From Nocardia asteroides (GTDB lineage Bacteria > Actinomycetota > Actinomycetes > Mycobacteriales > Mycobacteriaceae): a DNA stretch of 64,000 bases. Each line of letters starts with the position of its first letter. Position 1 is the stretch's first letter. Below are positions 47,494-56,598 of the stretch, piece after piece. The DNA is taken from positions 4,578,001 through 4,642,000 of the forward strand of contig NZ_LR134352.1 in assembly GCF_900637185.1 (NCBI RefSeq). The letters run 5' to 3'. The position numbers and the translations under genes were made by a program. The notes under the pieces are model-generated. The model made no database searches, was not told where the DNA came from, and was given only the letters and a program-made list of their open reading frames with translations.

Positions 47494-48666
47494 TCAGTCC
47501 GCTTCGGCCCGCAGCGGGAGGGTGGCCAGCACCTGCCAGCGCCCGTCGCCCGTGCGTCCGGCGGACAGGGTTCCGCCGAGCACGGCCACCCGTTCCCGCA
47601 TCCCGACCAGGCCCATGCCCGCGCCGGGGATACCGCCGGCGGGTTCGCGTTCCGGCACGCCGCCGCTGTCGACGATCTCGATCCGGATGTCGTCGGGCCG
47701 CCGCTGCACCCGCACCGTCGCCTTGGGGCTGGCCCCGGCGTGGCGCAGGGTGTTGGTCAGCGATTCCTGCACGATGCGGTGCACGCCCAGGCTCACCTCG
47801 GGGGTGATGTCGTCGAGTTCGCCGGTCAGTTCCAGGTCGACGGCCAGGCCCGCGTCGCGCATGAGCTCGGCGAGCTGGGCGATGCCCGCGCTGCCGTGCT
47901 GGGGCAGCAGTTCCGGCGCGTGCTCGGTGCGCAGCAGCGCGACCGTGCGGCGCAGTTCGCGCAGGGCGTCGCGGCCGGTGCCCGCGATGGTGGCCAGGGC
48001 GCGTTCGGCGGTGTCGGGGTCGTGGCGCAGCGCGTACTTGGCGCCGTCGGCCTGGACGATGATGACGCTGACCGCGTGCGCGACCACGTCGTGCAGTTCC
48101 CTGGCGATGCGGGTGCGCTCGGCGGCGACGGCTTCGTGGGCGCGGCGTTCCTTGTCGTAGTCGGCGACGGCGAGCCGCGCGGCGACCTCGGCGTCGTAGG
48201 CGTGCCGGGCGCCGTTGAACTCGGCCAGCGTCCAGCACAGCGCGTAGATCACCCCGACCAGGGCGAGGTCGCCGCCGTCGGGCTGGCGCAGCAGCAGGAC
48301 CGAGACGGTCAGGTCGACGCCGAGGCAGAGCAGATACAGCAGACCGTCGCGGCGCCCGACATAGGCCACCAGGGTGTAGAGCATCACCCCGAGCCCGATC
48401 AGCGCGACGTGGCCGGTGGTGTCGTTGCCCACCACGTACCCGACCGCGGTGCACAGCAGCGACAGCGCGAACATGGCCGCGGCCATGGCCCGCGGGTAGA
48501 TCCGGCGCAGCACCAGCGGCAGCGGCAGGATCAGCGAGAAGACCAGGTAGGCGGCCTTGTTGTCCTCGTTGCCCGCGCCGAGGGCGTCGAGCACCATGAG
48601 CATGAAGGCCAGGATGGAATCGGCCACGATGGGGCGGCCGCGAAGCCACAAGCTGAACCGGCGCAC
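47494..48666 (-). CDS. Sensor histidine kinase, HisKA_3 type
   Basis: 390 residues with a GTG start. The first 160 residues contain about five membrane segments. The dimerisation region is ERTRIARELHDVVAHAVSVIIVQADGA with the phosphoacceptor His in ELHD. The ATPase part includes VHRIVQESLTNTLRHAGASPKATVRVQ and GAGMGLVGMRERVAVLGG. It forms a two-component pair with the NarL-type regulator that follows. With no large external loop, it may sense a membrane or intramembrane signal. Confidence 0.94.
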   Translation of the reverse strand: MRRFSLWLRGRPIVADSILAFMLMVLDALGAGNEDNKAAYLVFSLILPLPLVLRRIYPRAMAAAMFALSLLCTAVGYVVGNDTTGHVALIGLGVMLYTLVAYVGRRDGLLYLLCLGVDLTVSVLLLRQPDGGDLALVGVIYALCWTLAEFNGARHAYDAEVAARLAVADYDKERRAHEAVAAERTRIARELHDVVAHAVSVIIVQADGAKYALRHDPDTAERALATIAGTGRDALRELRRTVALLRTEHAPELLPQHGSAGIAQLAELMRDAGLAVDLELTGELDDITPEVSLGVHRIVQESLTNTLRHAGASPKATVRVQRRPDDIRIEIVDSGGVPEREPAGGIPGAGMGLVGMRERVAVLGGTLSAGRTGDGRWQVLATLPLRAEAD

Positions 48667-48722
48667 CGGACCAGCCTAGGCCCGGGTTGGCGTTCCGGCC
48701 GTGATCTTGATTGCCTGGTCGG

Positions 48723-49490
48723 ATGCAACTGGGAGACTGGGCGGTCCTGCTCGTGGCCGCAGGCGCGGCGGGCTGGGTCGACGCGGTGGTCGGCGGCGGC
48801 GGGCTGATCATCCTGCCGACGCTGTTCCTCGTGGCGCCCGGGATCGCGCCGCAGACGGCCCTGGGCACCAACAAGCTCGCGGCGCTGTCGGGCACGGCCA
48901 CGGCGGTCGTCACCTTCGCGCGCCGGGTGCCGATGCAGTGGGCGGTGCTGATCCCCGGTGCGATGATCGCCGCGATCACCGCCGCCTGCGGCGCGGCCGC
49001 GGTGTCGCTGATCGATCGGGAGCTGTTCATCCCGCTGGTGATGGTGGTGCTGGTCGCGGTGGCGCTGTTCGTCACGCTGCGGCCCTCGGTCGGCATGACG
49101 ATGGCGACCCATCCGCCGACGCAGCGCAAGGTGATCCTGGTGGTGGCGCTGGCCGCGGGTCTGATCGGGCTCTACGACGGCCTGCTCGGGCCGGGCACCG
49201 GCACGTTCCTGATCATCACCTTCGCCACGCTGCTCGGTACCGAGTTCGTGCGGGCGGCGGCGATGGCGAAGGTGATCAACTGCGGATCGAATCTGGGCGC
49301 CCTGGTGTTCCTCGGTGCGACCGGGCACATCCTGTGGGGTCTCGGCGCGGGCATGGCCGTGGCGAACGTGGCGGGCGCGCTGGTCGGTTCGCGGATGGCA
49401 CTGGCCAAGGGCGCGGGGTTCGTGCGGGTGGTGCTGCTGGTCGTGGTGGTGGTGATGGTGGTGCGGCTGGGCTGGCAGCAGTTCGGCTAG
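48723..49490 (+). CDS. TauE/SafE family sulfite/organic anion exporter-like protein
   Basis: 255 residues from the ATG at 48723. About eight membrane segments and the family patterns GWVDAVVGGGGLIILPTLFLVAPGIAPQTALGTNKLAAL near the N-terminus and GLYDGLLGPGTGTFLIITFATLLGTEFVRAAAMAKVINCGSNLGALVFL identify TauE/SafE. Members are thought to move sulfite, sulfoacetate or other anions. The 3' end overlaps the convergent TetR gene by 4 bases. Confidence 0.9.
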   Translation: MQLGDWAVLLVAAGAAGWVDAVVGGGGLIILPTLFLVAPGIAPQTALGTNKLAALSGTATAVVTFARRVPMQWAVLIPGAMIAAITAACGAAAVSLIDRELFIPLVMVVLVAVALFVTLRPSVGMTMATHPPTQRKVILVVALAAGLIGLYDGLLGPGTGTFLIITFATLLGTEFVRAAAMAKVINCGSNLGALVFLGATGHILWGLGAGMAVANVAGALVGSRMALAKGAGFVRVVLLVVVVVMVVRLGWQQFG

Positions 49491-50146
49491 CGCGCCGGTT
49501 CCTTCGGCGCCGCGGCGGCGAGCCACGGCTGGAGCACGCGCGAGGTGGTCTCGTGGATCTTGCGGTGCAGTCGTTCGCCGTCGTCGATGCCGTGCTGGGG
49601 CTGCTGGAACAGCACCGTCAGCGCGCCCGACACGGCGCCGACCACCGCGCCCACCAGCGCGGCGGCCCCGACCTCGTCGAGTTCGTGCGGGAACGCCGCG
49701 TGCAACTGCCGGGCGATCTCGCGCTGGGCCACGAGCTGGGCGTGCGCGGCGCGACCGCTCACCGCGGGCACGGTGCGCGAGACCCGGGCGCGCAGCGCGG
49801 CCACGCGGGCGCCCAGATCGTCGACGAGATGTTCGCCGGGATTGTCGCCCGCCGCGCGCAAGGCGCGCAGCAGCACTTCCACCGGCCGCTCCCCCGGCCG
49901 CCGGGTGGCGATGGCGGCGACGGCCGCGCGCACCCGTTCGTCGGGTTCGGGGAAGAGCAGTTCTTCCTTGCTGGCGAAGTAGTTGAAGAAGGTCCGGGTG
50001 CCGACCTCGGCCTCGGCCGCGATCTCGGCCACGGTCGTTTCCTCATAGCCTCTGGCCTCGAACAAGCCGACGGCGGCCACGAGGATCGCACGACGGGTTC
50101 GTTCCCTTTTTCGATCGCGGAGGGCGGATGGCGGCACGGCGGGCAC
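49487..50146 (-). CDS. TetR family transcriptional regulator
   Basis: 219 residues with a GTG start. The HTH is ATVAEIAAEAEVGTRTFFNYFASKEELLF-like (residues about 38-66, TTVAEIAAEAEVGTRTFFNYF). A basic N-terminus RDRKRERTRRAIL precedes it. The C-terminal domain is of the TetR_C type with GALTVLFQQPQHGIDDGERL. It is convergent with TauE/SafE and divergent from tldD, so it may act on the tldD-pmbA promoter region. Confidence 0.9.
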   Translation of the reverse strand: MPAVPPSALRDRKRERTRRAILVAAVGLFEARGYEETTVAEIAAEAEVGTRTFFNYFASKEELLFPEPDERVRAAVAAIATRRPGERPVEVLLRALRAAGDNPGEHLVDDLGARVAALRARVSRTVPAVSGRAAHAQLVAQREIARQLHAAFPHELDEVGAAALVGAVVGAVSGALTVLFQQPQHGIDDGERLHRKIHETTSRVLQPWLAAAAPKEPAR

Positions 50147-50312
50147 CCTACGCCATCCGGACAGCTCGCGGCGGGAGGATCGGGGTCAGCGCGTCACGGT
50201 TGTGCTGCCGGAGCCGGGTTTTCGCGCACGACGGCCCGAAATACCGCCTGGCCGGGACCGCAATCGGCGGCACGGGTCCCGTGTGTCGGCGGCACCGGCT
50301 AGCGTAGGCCGG

Positions 50313-51842
50313 GTGAGTACCGCGACGTCGAGAGAAGTGGACGAACAGTTCCGTGCGCTGGGCTTGCCCGCGCTCGCCGAGGCGGCGCTGTCGGCGGCGC
50401 GCGCGGCCGGCGCCGAGCACGCCGATCTGCGGGTCCAGCGGTTGGTGACCCAGTCCATCCGGCTACGCGACGGGCGGGTGGAGGCGGTCACCGACGCGAC
50501 CGAGCTCGGTCTGGCCGTGCGCGTGATCGTCGACGGCACCTGGGGTTTCGCCTCGCACGCCGCGCTCACGCCCGCGACCGCCGCGGAGGTGGCGCGCCGC
50601 GCGGTCACCGTCGCGACGACGCTGCCCGCGCTCAACCGCGAGCGGGTCGAGCTCGCCGCCGAGCCGCGCTACGCGGACGTGTCGTGGGTGTCGGCCTACG
50701 ACCTCGACCCGTTCGCGGTGCCCACCGCCGACAAAGTGGCGTTGCTGCAGGACTATTCGGAGCGGCTCGCGTCCGCCGACGGCGTCGACCACGTGACCGC
50801 CTCGGTGCTGCAGGTCAAGGAACAGACCTTCTACGCCGACACGGCCGGCTCCACGATCACCCAGCAGCGGGTGCGGTTGCATCCGCAGCTGGAGGCGATC
50901 ACCGTCGACGCCGCGTCGGGGGTGTTCGAGACCATGCGCACCCTCGCCGCGCCCGCGGGCCGCGGCTGGGAGTACGTCACCGGCGCCGACGGAACCTGGG
51001 ACTGGGCGGGCGAACTCGCGCAGATCCCCACCTGGCTGGCGGAGAAGGTGAAGGCGCCCAGCGTCGTCGCCGGTCCCACCGACCTGGTGATCGATCCGAC
51101 GAACCTGTGGCTCACCATCCACGAGTCGATCGGCCACGCCACCGAGTACGACCGGGCGATCGGCTACGAATCCGCCTACGCCGGCACCTCGTTCGCGACG
51201 CCCGACCAGCTCGGCACACTGCGCTACGGCACCCCGATCATGCACGTCACCGGGGACCGCACCCAGGTCAACGGCCTGGCCACGGTCGGCTACGACGACG
51301 AGGGGGTGGCGGGGCAGCGCTGGGATCTGGTGCGCGACGGCGTCCTGGTGGGCTACCAGCTGGATCGGGTCTTCGCGCCACGCCTCGGGCTGGACCGGTC
51401 CAACGGCTGTTCCTACGCCGATTCCCCGCACCACGTGCCGATCCAGCGGATGGCCAATGTGTCGCTGCAACCGGATCCCGAGCGCGACACCAGCACCGCC
51501 GAGCTCATCTCCCGGGTCGAGGACGGCATCTACATCGTCGGCGACAAGTCGTGGTCGATCGACATGCAACGCTACAACTTCCAGTTCACCGGGCAGCGGT
51601 TCTTCCGGATCCGCGACGGGGAGCTGGCCGGTCAGCTGCGCGATGTCGCCTACCAGGCCACCACCACCGACTTCTGGGGTGCGATGGAGGCGGTCGGCGG
51701 GCCCAGCACCTGGCAGCTCGGCGGCGCGTTCAACTGCGGCAAGGCCCAGCCCGGCCAGGTGGCGGCAGTGAGCCACGGCTGCCCGTCGGTGCTGGTACGC
51801 GGGATCAACATTCTCAACACCCGGACGGAGGGCGGCCAGTGA
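50313..51842 (+). CDS. tldD: TldD family metalloprotease
   Basis: 509 residues from the GTG at 50313. The motif IHESIGHATEYD gives the HExxxH zinc site of TldD, and GTFNCGKAQPGQ-like ending (GGAFNCGKAQPGQVAAVSHGCPSVLVRGINILNT) is typical of the C-terminal part. TldD forms a heterodimeric protease with TldE/PmbA, encoded next, that trims leader peptides of ribosomally made peptides such as microcin B17 and degrades small unfolded peptides. No precursor-peptide gene was recognised nearby. The GTG start overlaps nothing upstream. Confidence 0.93.
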   Translation: MSTATSREVDEQFRALGLPALAEAALSAARAAGAEHADLRVQRLVTQSIRLRDGRVEAVTDATELGLAVRVIVDGTWGFASHAALTPATAAEVARRAVTVATTLPALNRERVELAAEPRYADVSWVSAYDLDPFAVPTADKVALLQDYSERLASADGVDHVTASVLQVKEQTFYADTAGSTITQQRVRLHPQLEAITVDAASGVFETMRTLAAPAGRGWEYVTGADGTWDWAGELAQIPTWLAEKVKAPSVVAGPTDLVIDPTNLWLTIHESIGHATEYDRAIGYESAYAGTSFATPDQLGTLRYGTPIMHVTGDRTQVNGLATVGYDDEGVAGQRWDLVRDGVLVGYQLDRVFAPRLGLDRSNGCSYADSPHHVPIQRMANVSLQPDPERDTSTAELISRVEDGIYIVGDKSWSIDMQRYNFQFTGQRFFRIRDGELAGQLRDVAYQATTTDFWGAMEAVGGPSTWQLGGAFNCGKAQPGQVAAVSHGCPSVLVRGINILNTRTEGGQ

Positions 51843-53233
51843 GTGCAACGGGTGTGTTCCCGGCGGGCGCGGTGGTCGAGCGCGCGCTGGCGGCGTCGAA
51901 GGCCGACGAGGCGATCGTGATCGTCACCGACGCGCACGAGGCGTCGCTGCGGTGGGCGGGAAATTCGATGACCACCAACGGGTCGTCGGTGTCGCGCGAC
52001 TGGGCGGTGGTCTCGGTGTTCCGCGACGGCCCGAACGCCGCGCGGGTGGGCAGTATCAGCTCCACCAGCGTCGACCCGGACGAGATCGAGGCGGTGGTGC
52101 GCGCCAGCGAGGAGGCCGCACGGACGGCGGCGCCTGCCCGCGACGCGATGCCACTGCTGGAACCCACCGTCGACGACACCGCCACCTGGGACCACGCGCC
52201 CGGCGCCACCGAGATCGCGGTGTTCACCCAGCTGGCCCGTGACCTGTCGGCCGGGTTCGACGGTGGCGACCGGCTCTACGGTTTCGCCCACCACCAGCTG
52301 CACACCACCTGGCTGGGCACATCCACCGGGATCCGGCGCCGGTTCAGCCAGCCGACCGGGTCGGTGGAGATCAACGGAAAGCGCGGCGAGGGTAGCGATC
52401 TCGCGAGCGCCTGGGTCGGCGTCGGCACCGCCGATTTCACCGATGTCGACACCCCCGGGCTGCTGGCCGAGTTGTCCCGGCGCCTCGACTGGTCGGCCAA
52501 CCGGGTCGCGCTGCCCGCGGGCCGCTACGAGACGCTGCTGCCACCGTCGGCGGTGGCCGACCTGATGATCTATCTGGCCTGGACGATGGAGGGCCGCGGC
52601 GCGCACGAGGGCCACACCGCGTTCTCCCGTGCCGGCGGTACCCGGATCGGCGAGCGGCTCAGCGACATTCCGCTGACCCTGTACTCCGACCCGAACGCGA
52701 GCGGCCTGGAGTACCGGCCGTTCGTGGCGACCCCGGCGTCGTCGGAGTCGCTGTCGGTGTTCGACAACGGGCTGCCCGCGCAGCGGGTGGACTGGATCGG
52801 GTCCGGTGTCGTGGAGTCGCTGGTGTACCCGCGTGCGACCGCCGCCGAGTTCGCCGCGCCCGCCACGGTTCCCGGGGAGAACCTGCTGCTCACCGGTGGC
52901 GGCGACGCCTCGCTCGACGACATGATCGCCCGCACCGAACGCGGACTGCTGCTGACCTGCCTGTGGTACATCCGCGAGGTGGACCCGGCCACCCTCCTGC
53001 TGACCGGGCTCACCCGCGACGGGGTCTACCTGGTGGAGGACGGCCGGGTCACCGGCGCGGTCAACAATTTCCGGTTCAACGAGAGTCCCTTGGACCTGCT
53101 GCGCCGGGTCAGCGAGGCGGGCGCCACCGAGATCACCCTGCCTCGCGAATGGAAGGACTGGTTCACCCGCACCGCCATGCCGCCGCTGCGGATCCCGGAC
53201 TTCCACATGTCCTCGGTGAGCCAGGCGACCTAG
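51839..53233 (+). CDS. pmbA: TldE/PmbA family protein
   Basis: 464 residues with a GTG start overlapping the tldD stop by four bases (GTGA). It carries the family fold with HHQLHTTWLGTSTGIRRRFSQPTG, but lacks the HExxxH motif. As known for PmbA/TldE, it is the non-catalytic subunit that pairs with TldD. The last residues (LPREWKDWFTRTAMPPLRIPDFHMSSVSQAT) match the usual end. The 3' end overlaps the convergent esterase-like gene by 4 bases. Confidence 0.92.
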   Translation: MSATGVFPAGAVVERALAASKADEAIVIVTDAHEASLRWAGNSMTTNGSSVSRDWAVVSVFRDGPNAARVGSISSTSVDPDEIEAVVRASEEAARTAAPARDAMPLLEPTVDDTATWDHAPGATEIAVFTQLARDLSAGFDGGDRLYGFAHHQLHTTWLGTSTGIRRRFSQPTGSVEINGKRGEGSDLASAWVGVGTADFTDVDTPGLLAELSRRLDWSANRVALPAGRYETLLPPSAVADLMIYLAWTMEGRGAHEGHTAFSRAGGTRIGERLSDIPLTLYSDPNASGLEYRPFVATPASSESLSVFDNGLPAQRVDWIGSGVVESLVYPRATAAEFAAPATVPGENLLLTGGGDASLDDMIARTERGLLLTCLWYIREVDPATLLLTGLTRDGVYLVEDGRVTGAVNNFRFNESPLDLLRRVSEAGATEITLPREWKDWFTRTAMPPLRIPDFHMSSVSQAT

Positions 53234-54336
53234 GGCTGTCGCGCCGGGGCGGCGAGGCGGAGGTGCCAGATCGCGTCCGCGCCGTCGATGGTCTCCTGGT
53301 CCAGCGGGAACAGGCCGCGCTCGTCGATGTCGGGGTCGCTCGCGGTGGCATCGGCGGCGGGCGTCAGCGTCCAGTCGCGCATATTCGCTTGGGCGCCTGG
53401 GGTTTCGGGGTCGCGGGTGAGGCTGCCCGCGAGGTAGGTGTAGCGGTCGCCGAGCAGGGGTCCGAGGATGGCTCCGGGGCTGTACCAGCGCAGGGTCAGC
53501 GGACCCATCGTCATGGTGCTGCGGTTGCGCTGCAGGTGCACGTTGTGCCCGTAGAGCAGGGTGGGGCCGCGACGGTCTTCGACCTCGCGGATGTCGCGGA
53601 TGTTCTCGGCCATGAGCACGTCGCGGGTGGCGAGCAGGCCGGAGATCCGGGTGGCCTCGTCGACGCGGCGGGCGGCCTGGCGGTGGTAACGCAGGAGACC
53701 GAGCGCGGCGCCGAGCTGCGCTGTGGCCCTGCGCCATTCGGTTTCCGAGGTGGCCGCGATGAGCTCGGGGGTGCGGGCGTACAGGGTGTTCTGCAGGTCG
53801 TCGGCGAGGGCGTGCAGGCGCCGCGCGTCGTCGGTGTCGCCGATCGACTTCGCCGGGTCCAGGATCGCCTCGTCGCGGTGCCAGCGTTCGTCGTCGCCGG
53901 CGGGGGTGGCGATGTCGAGGTCCAGTTCCAGGTAGTCGCGGACGTATTCGAGGTACAGGCGCGGGCTGGGGGCGCTGGTGTTCTCCAGCGGGGCATCGAA
54001 GCCGTGGAAGGCGATCTGTTCGGCGGGCGGCACCGTGCGGTTGTGGTCACGAATCCACTCGACCAGTTCCCGGTTGGCGGGCACCGCGCCGAAGCCGTGC
54101 GAGAAGCCGGAGCGCAGCACCTCGTCGAGATCGCCGATGCCGTGGCGGACGTAGTCGTCGACCGCGAACGCGGCGAGCCGATCGGATTCCAGGGCGATGG
54201 ACCGAAACCCGTGTGCGACCAACTGGGCGAACAGCTCGTTGCGCAGCAGCGGGAACGCCGGCTCGAGGTGGGTCGGTTCGCCGAGGCCGAGCAGGGTGCA
54301 GGTGGACGGGACGAAGTCGCGAATGTCGTGGCTCAT
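53230..54336 (-). CDS. Erythromycin esterase family protein
   Basis: 368 residues from the ATG at 54336. The motifs LLGLGEPTHLEPAF, SIALESDRLAAF, IAFHGFDAPLE and LLYGHNVHLQRN are those of the erythromycin esterase superfamily, with the conserved Glu/His residues. Some members hydrolyse macrolide lactones, but many have other roles. It is divergent from the TioE-like MerR regulator, and an inverted repeat (54368-54411) lies between them, so it is probably controlled by it. Resistance to macrolides is not demonstrated. Confidence 0.85.
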   Translation of the reverse strand: MSHDIRDFVPSTCTLLGLGEPTHLEPAFPLLRNELFAQLVAHGFRSIALESDRLAAFAVDDYVRHGIGDLDEVLRSGFSHGFGAVPANRELVEWIRDHNRTVPPAEQIAFHGFDAPLENTSAPSPRLYLEYVRDYLELDLDIATPAGDDERWHRDEAILDPAKSIGDTDDARRLHALADDLQNTLYARTPELIAATSETEWRRATAQLGAALGLLRYHRQAARRVDEATRISGLLATRDVLMAENIRDIREVEDRRGPTLLYGHNVHLQRNRSTMTMGPLTLRWYSPGAILGPLLGDRYTYLAGSLTRDPETPGAQANMRDWTLTPAADATASDPDIDERGLFPLDQETIDGADAIWHLRLAAPARQP

Positions 54337-54367
54337 GTGTCTCAATCGTATCGTTGAACATTCGATG

Positions 54368-54411
54368 GAGACTTTGCCTGCGATAATGCGTGAGATGCCG
54401 GGTAAAGTCTC
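54368..54411. promoter_or_regulatory. Inverted repeat in the esterase-MerR gap
   Basis: GAGACTTT (54368-54375) and AAAGTCTC (54404-54411) form a perfect pair, extending to 10 of 11 bases. Between them lies GATAAT (54382-54387), a likely -10 box for the MerR gene. The layout suits autoregulation by the double-HTH regulator, whose GTG start follows at 54418. Confidence 0.6.
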
Positions 54412-54417
54412 AAAACC

Positions 54418-55125
54418 GTGAGAGAACTTCGGCCGTCCGATCTGGCACGAGAACACGGCCTGTCGACACAGGCCGTCCGCAACTACGAGGAATCGGGGTT
54501 TCTCCCCGCCGCGCGGCGCACCCCCAGCGGCTACCGGATCTACACCGAGCTGCACGCCACCGCTCTGCGGGCCTTTCTCGCGCTGCTGCCCGCCTACGGG
54601 CATGCCACGAGCGGGCGGATCATGATCGCGATCGGCGCCGGCGACATCGATCTCGCGCTCGACCTCGTCGACCGGGGTCACCAGCGATTGCTGCGCGACC
54701 GCGAGACCCTCGACGCGGTCGCCGCGGCCGTCGCGCAGCTGACCGCCGACGCTTCCGCGCTCCCGCGGGCCGAGGTCAGAACCATCGGCGAACTCGCGCA
54801 CCTGCTCGACGTCACCCCCGCGACGCTGCGGAAGTGGGAGGCCGCGGGCATCCTGACCCCCGCCCGGGACCGATCCACCGGCTACCGGCGCTACGGACCC
54901 GCCGACATCCGCGACGCCGAACTGGCCCACCTGCTACGCCGCGGCGGCTACCCCCTGTCGCGGATCGCGCTGGTCGTCACGCAGATCCGCGAGGCGGGCG
55001 GCACGGACGCGGTCAGCCGCGCCCTCGACGACTGGCGCGCGCGGCTCACCGCGCGCGGCCTCGCCATGCTGGACGCGGCCGCCCACCTCAGCGGCTATCT
55101 GCGCCAGCGCGGGCAGACGACCTGA
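54418..55125 (+). CDS. MerR family regulator with two HTH domains, TioE-like
   Basis: 235 residues with a GTG start. The N-terminal MerR helix-turn-helix is LRPSDLAREHGLSTQAVRNYEESGFLPAARRTPSGYRIY (residues 4-42). A second one is at about 118-160: VRTIGELAHLLDVTPATLRKWEAAGILTPARDRSTGYRRYGPADIRDAELAHLL. Two MerR-type DNA-binding units in one chain is the TioE arrangement, named from the thiocoraline cluster. It is divergent from the erythromycin-esterase-like gene. Confidence 0.88.
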   Translation: MRELRPSDLAREHGLSTQAVRNYEESGFLPAARRTPSGYRIYTELHATALRAFLALLPAYGHATSGRIMIAIGAGDIDLALDLVDRGHQRLLRDRETLDAVAAAVAQLTADASALPRAEVRTIGELAHLLDVTPATLRKWEAAGILTPARDRSTGYRRYGPADIRDAELAHLLRRGGYPLSRIALVVTQIREAGGTDAVSRALDDWRARLTARGLAMLDAAAHLSGYLRQRGQTT

Positions 55126-55153
55126 TGCCTGCCCGCGCTACCTCGCGCTGCCT

Positions 55154-55184
55154 GCGCTGTTCGCGGTGCGCGCTGTTCGCGGTG
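55154..55184. repeat. Tandem 15-base duplication
   Basis: GCGCTGTTCGCGGTG occurs at 55154-55168 and again at 55170-55184, separated by one base. It lies in the 104-base gap between the MerR stop and the thiolase stop (convergent). It may be a recent slippage duplication. No hairpin of note is formed. Confidence 0.7.
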
Positions 55185-55229
55185 GGGGTGCGACGACGTT
55201 CGGTCGGCGGAGGGTCTGCCCACCGCCGG

Positions 55230-56519
55230 TCACACGCGTTCGAGTACCGCCGAGGCGCCGATGCCGCCCGCCGCGCAGATGCCCAGCAGCGCGGTCTCCT
55301 TGCCGGTGCGCGCCAGTTCGTTGGCCATGGTGGTCACCATACGGGCGCCGGTGGCGCCGAACGGGTGGCCGAGCGAGATGGAGCCGCCGTGCACATTGAG
55401 CTTGTCGATGTCGACGGAGCCGACGGGTTCGTCGCGGTCCAGCCGGGTCTTGGCCCACTCCGGGCTCTCCAGCATGCGCAGTACGGACAGGGTCTGCGCG
55501 GCGAACGCCTCGTGGATGTCGACGAGGTCGATGTCGGCCAGGCTCAGGCCCGCCTTGTCGAGCGCGCGCGGCATCGAGATGGCGGGGCCGATCAGGACCT
55601 GGTCGGCCGGGTCCACGCTGACGAAGCTCCACGAGCGGAACGCGGCCAGCGGCGTGAAACCCAGTGCGCGCGCCTTCTCCTCGCTCATCAGCAGCACGGC
55701 GGACGCGCCGTCGGTGAGCGGGCTGGCATTGCCCGCGGTGACGGTGCCGCCCTCGGCGAAGACCGGGCGCAGTCCGGCGAGCTTGTCGACGCTGGTGTTC
55801 GCGCGGACCAGCCCGTCGGTCTCGATCCGGACGCCCGACGGTGTGGTCACCGGGACGACCTCGTCGTCGAATCGGCCCGAGGCGATGGCGGCGGCGGCCC
55901 GGTGGTGCGAGCGGGCCGCGAACTCGTCCTGGTCGGCGCGGGAGATGCCGTTGATCCTGGCCATCTTCTCGGCCGACTCCCCCATCACCTCGCCGGTGGT
56001 GCGCTCGGAGATCTTGGGCTGGCGCGGCAGGATGTCGGTGAACGGCGCGAGCTGACGGACCACATCGAGATAGTCCTTGGGCTTCGGCTTGCCCAGCGCG
56101 ACGGGCGCGACCGCGTGCACCACCTTCTGCGGCAGTTTGATCTCGGCATTGCTGGTGGAGTCGCTGCCGCCGGCGATCATGATGTCGTACTCGCCGCGTT
56201 CGATCGCCGCCGCCGCGGAGGTGACGGCCTGCAGGCCCGACGCGCACGCCCTGGTCACCGTGTACCCCTCGCACCCGAAGTCCAGGTTCAGGTCGAGGGC
56301 CACCTCACGCGCGATGTTGGGCGCGTGGCTGGGCAGCACCACGCCACCCCACACGATGGACTGGATCTCGCCGGGCGCGATACCGGTGCGCTCGATCAGG
56401 CCGCGGACGGCGGCACCGGCCAGGGCGATGCTGTCGAGGCGGGTGAAGTCGGTGAACGCGCGCACGAACGGGGTACGCGCGCCCGCGACGACGACGGCGC
56501 GGGTGCGTTTGTCGGCCAT
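55230..56519 (-). CDS. Acetyl-CoA acyltransferase (thiolase), FadI-like
   Basis: 429 residues. The nucleophilic Cys is in VTRACASGLQAV (near residue 92), and the other catalytic residues are in NVHGGSISLGHPFGATGARM and CAAGGIGASAVLERV. The length and the loop LPQKVVHAVAPVALGKPKPKDYLDVVRQLAPFTDILPRQP fit the FadI group of 3-ketoacyl-CoA thiolases. It cleaves 3-ketoacyl-CoA in beta-oxidation or condenses acetyl-CoA. No beta-oxidation partner is adjacent. A GAAGGGA ribosome-binding site precedes the ATG. Confidence 0.92.
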   Translation of the reverse strand: MADKRTRAVVVAGARTPFVRAFTDFTRLDSIALAGAAVRGLIERTGIAPGEIQSIVWGGVVLPSHAPNIAREVALDLNLDFGCEGYTVTRACASGLQAVTSAAAAIERGEYDIMIAGGSDSTSNAEIKLPQKVVHAVAPVALGKPKPKDYLDVVRQLAPFTDILPRQPKISERTTGEVMGESAEKMARINGISRADQDEFAARSHHRAAAAIASGRFDDEVVPVTTPSGVRIETDGLVRANTSVDKLAGLRPVFAEGGTVTAGNASPLTDGASAVLLMSEEKARALGFTPLAAFRSWSFVSVDPADQVLIGPAISMPRALDKAGLSLADIDLVDIHEAFAAQTLSVLRMLESPEWAKTRLDRDEPVGSVDIDKLNVHGGSISLGHPFGATGARMVTTMANELARTGKETALLGICAAGGIGASAVLERV

Positions 56520-56598
56520 GTGAGTCCCTTCGGAGATATCCGCTCCGGCCCACGTTATCCGATACCGTCGGTACTGGGTACTGCTTCGCGCCGATCCG

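Noticed and set aside
43849..48807. 1,652-codon open plus-strand frame across lnt, the amidohydrolase, fxsA and the two-component genes
   Set aside because: It covers five well-supported genes on the other strand; no start or domain supports it.
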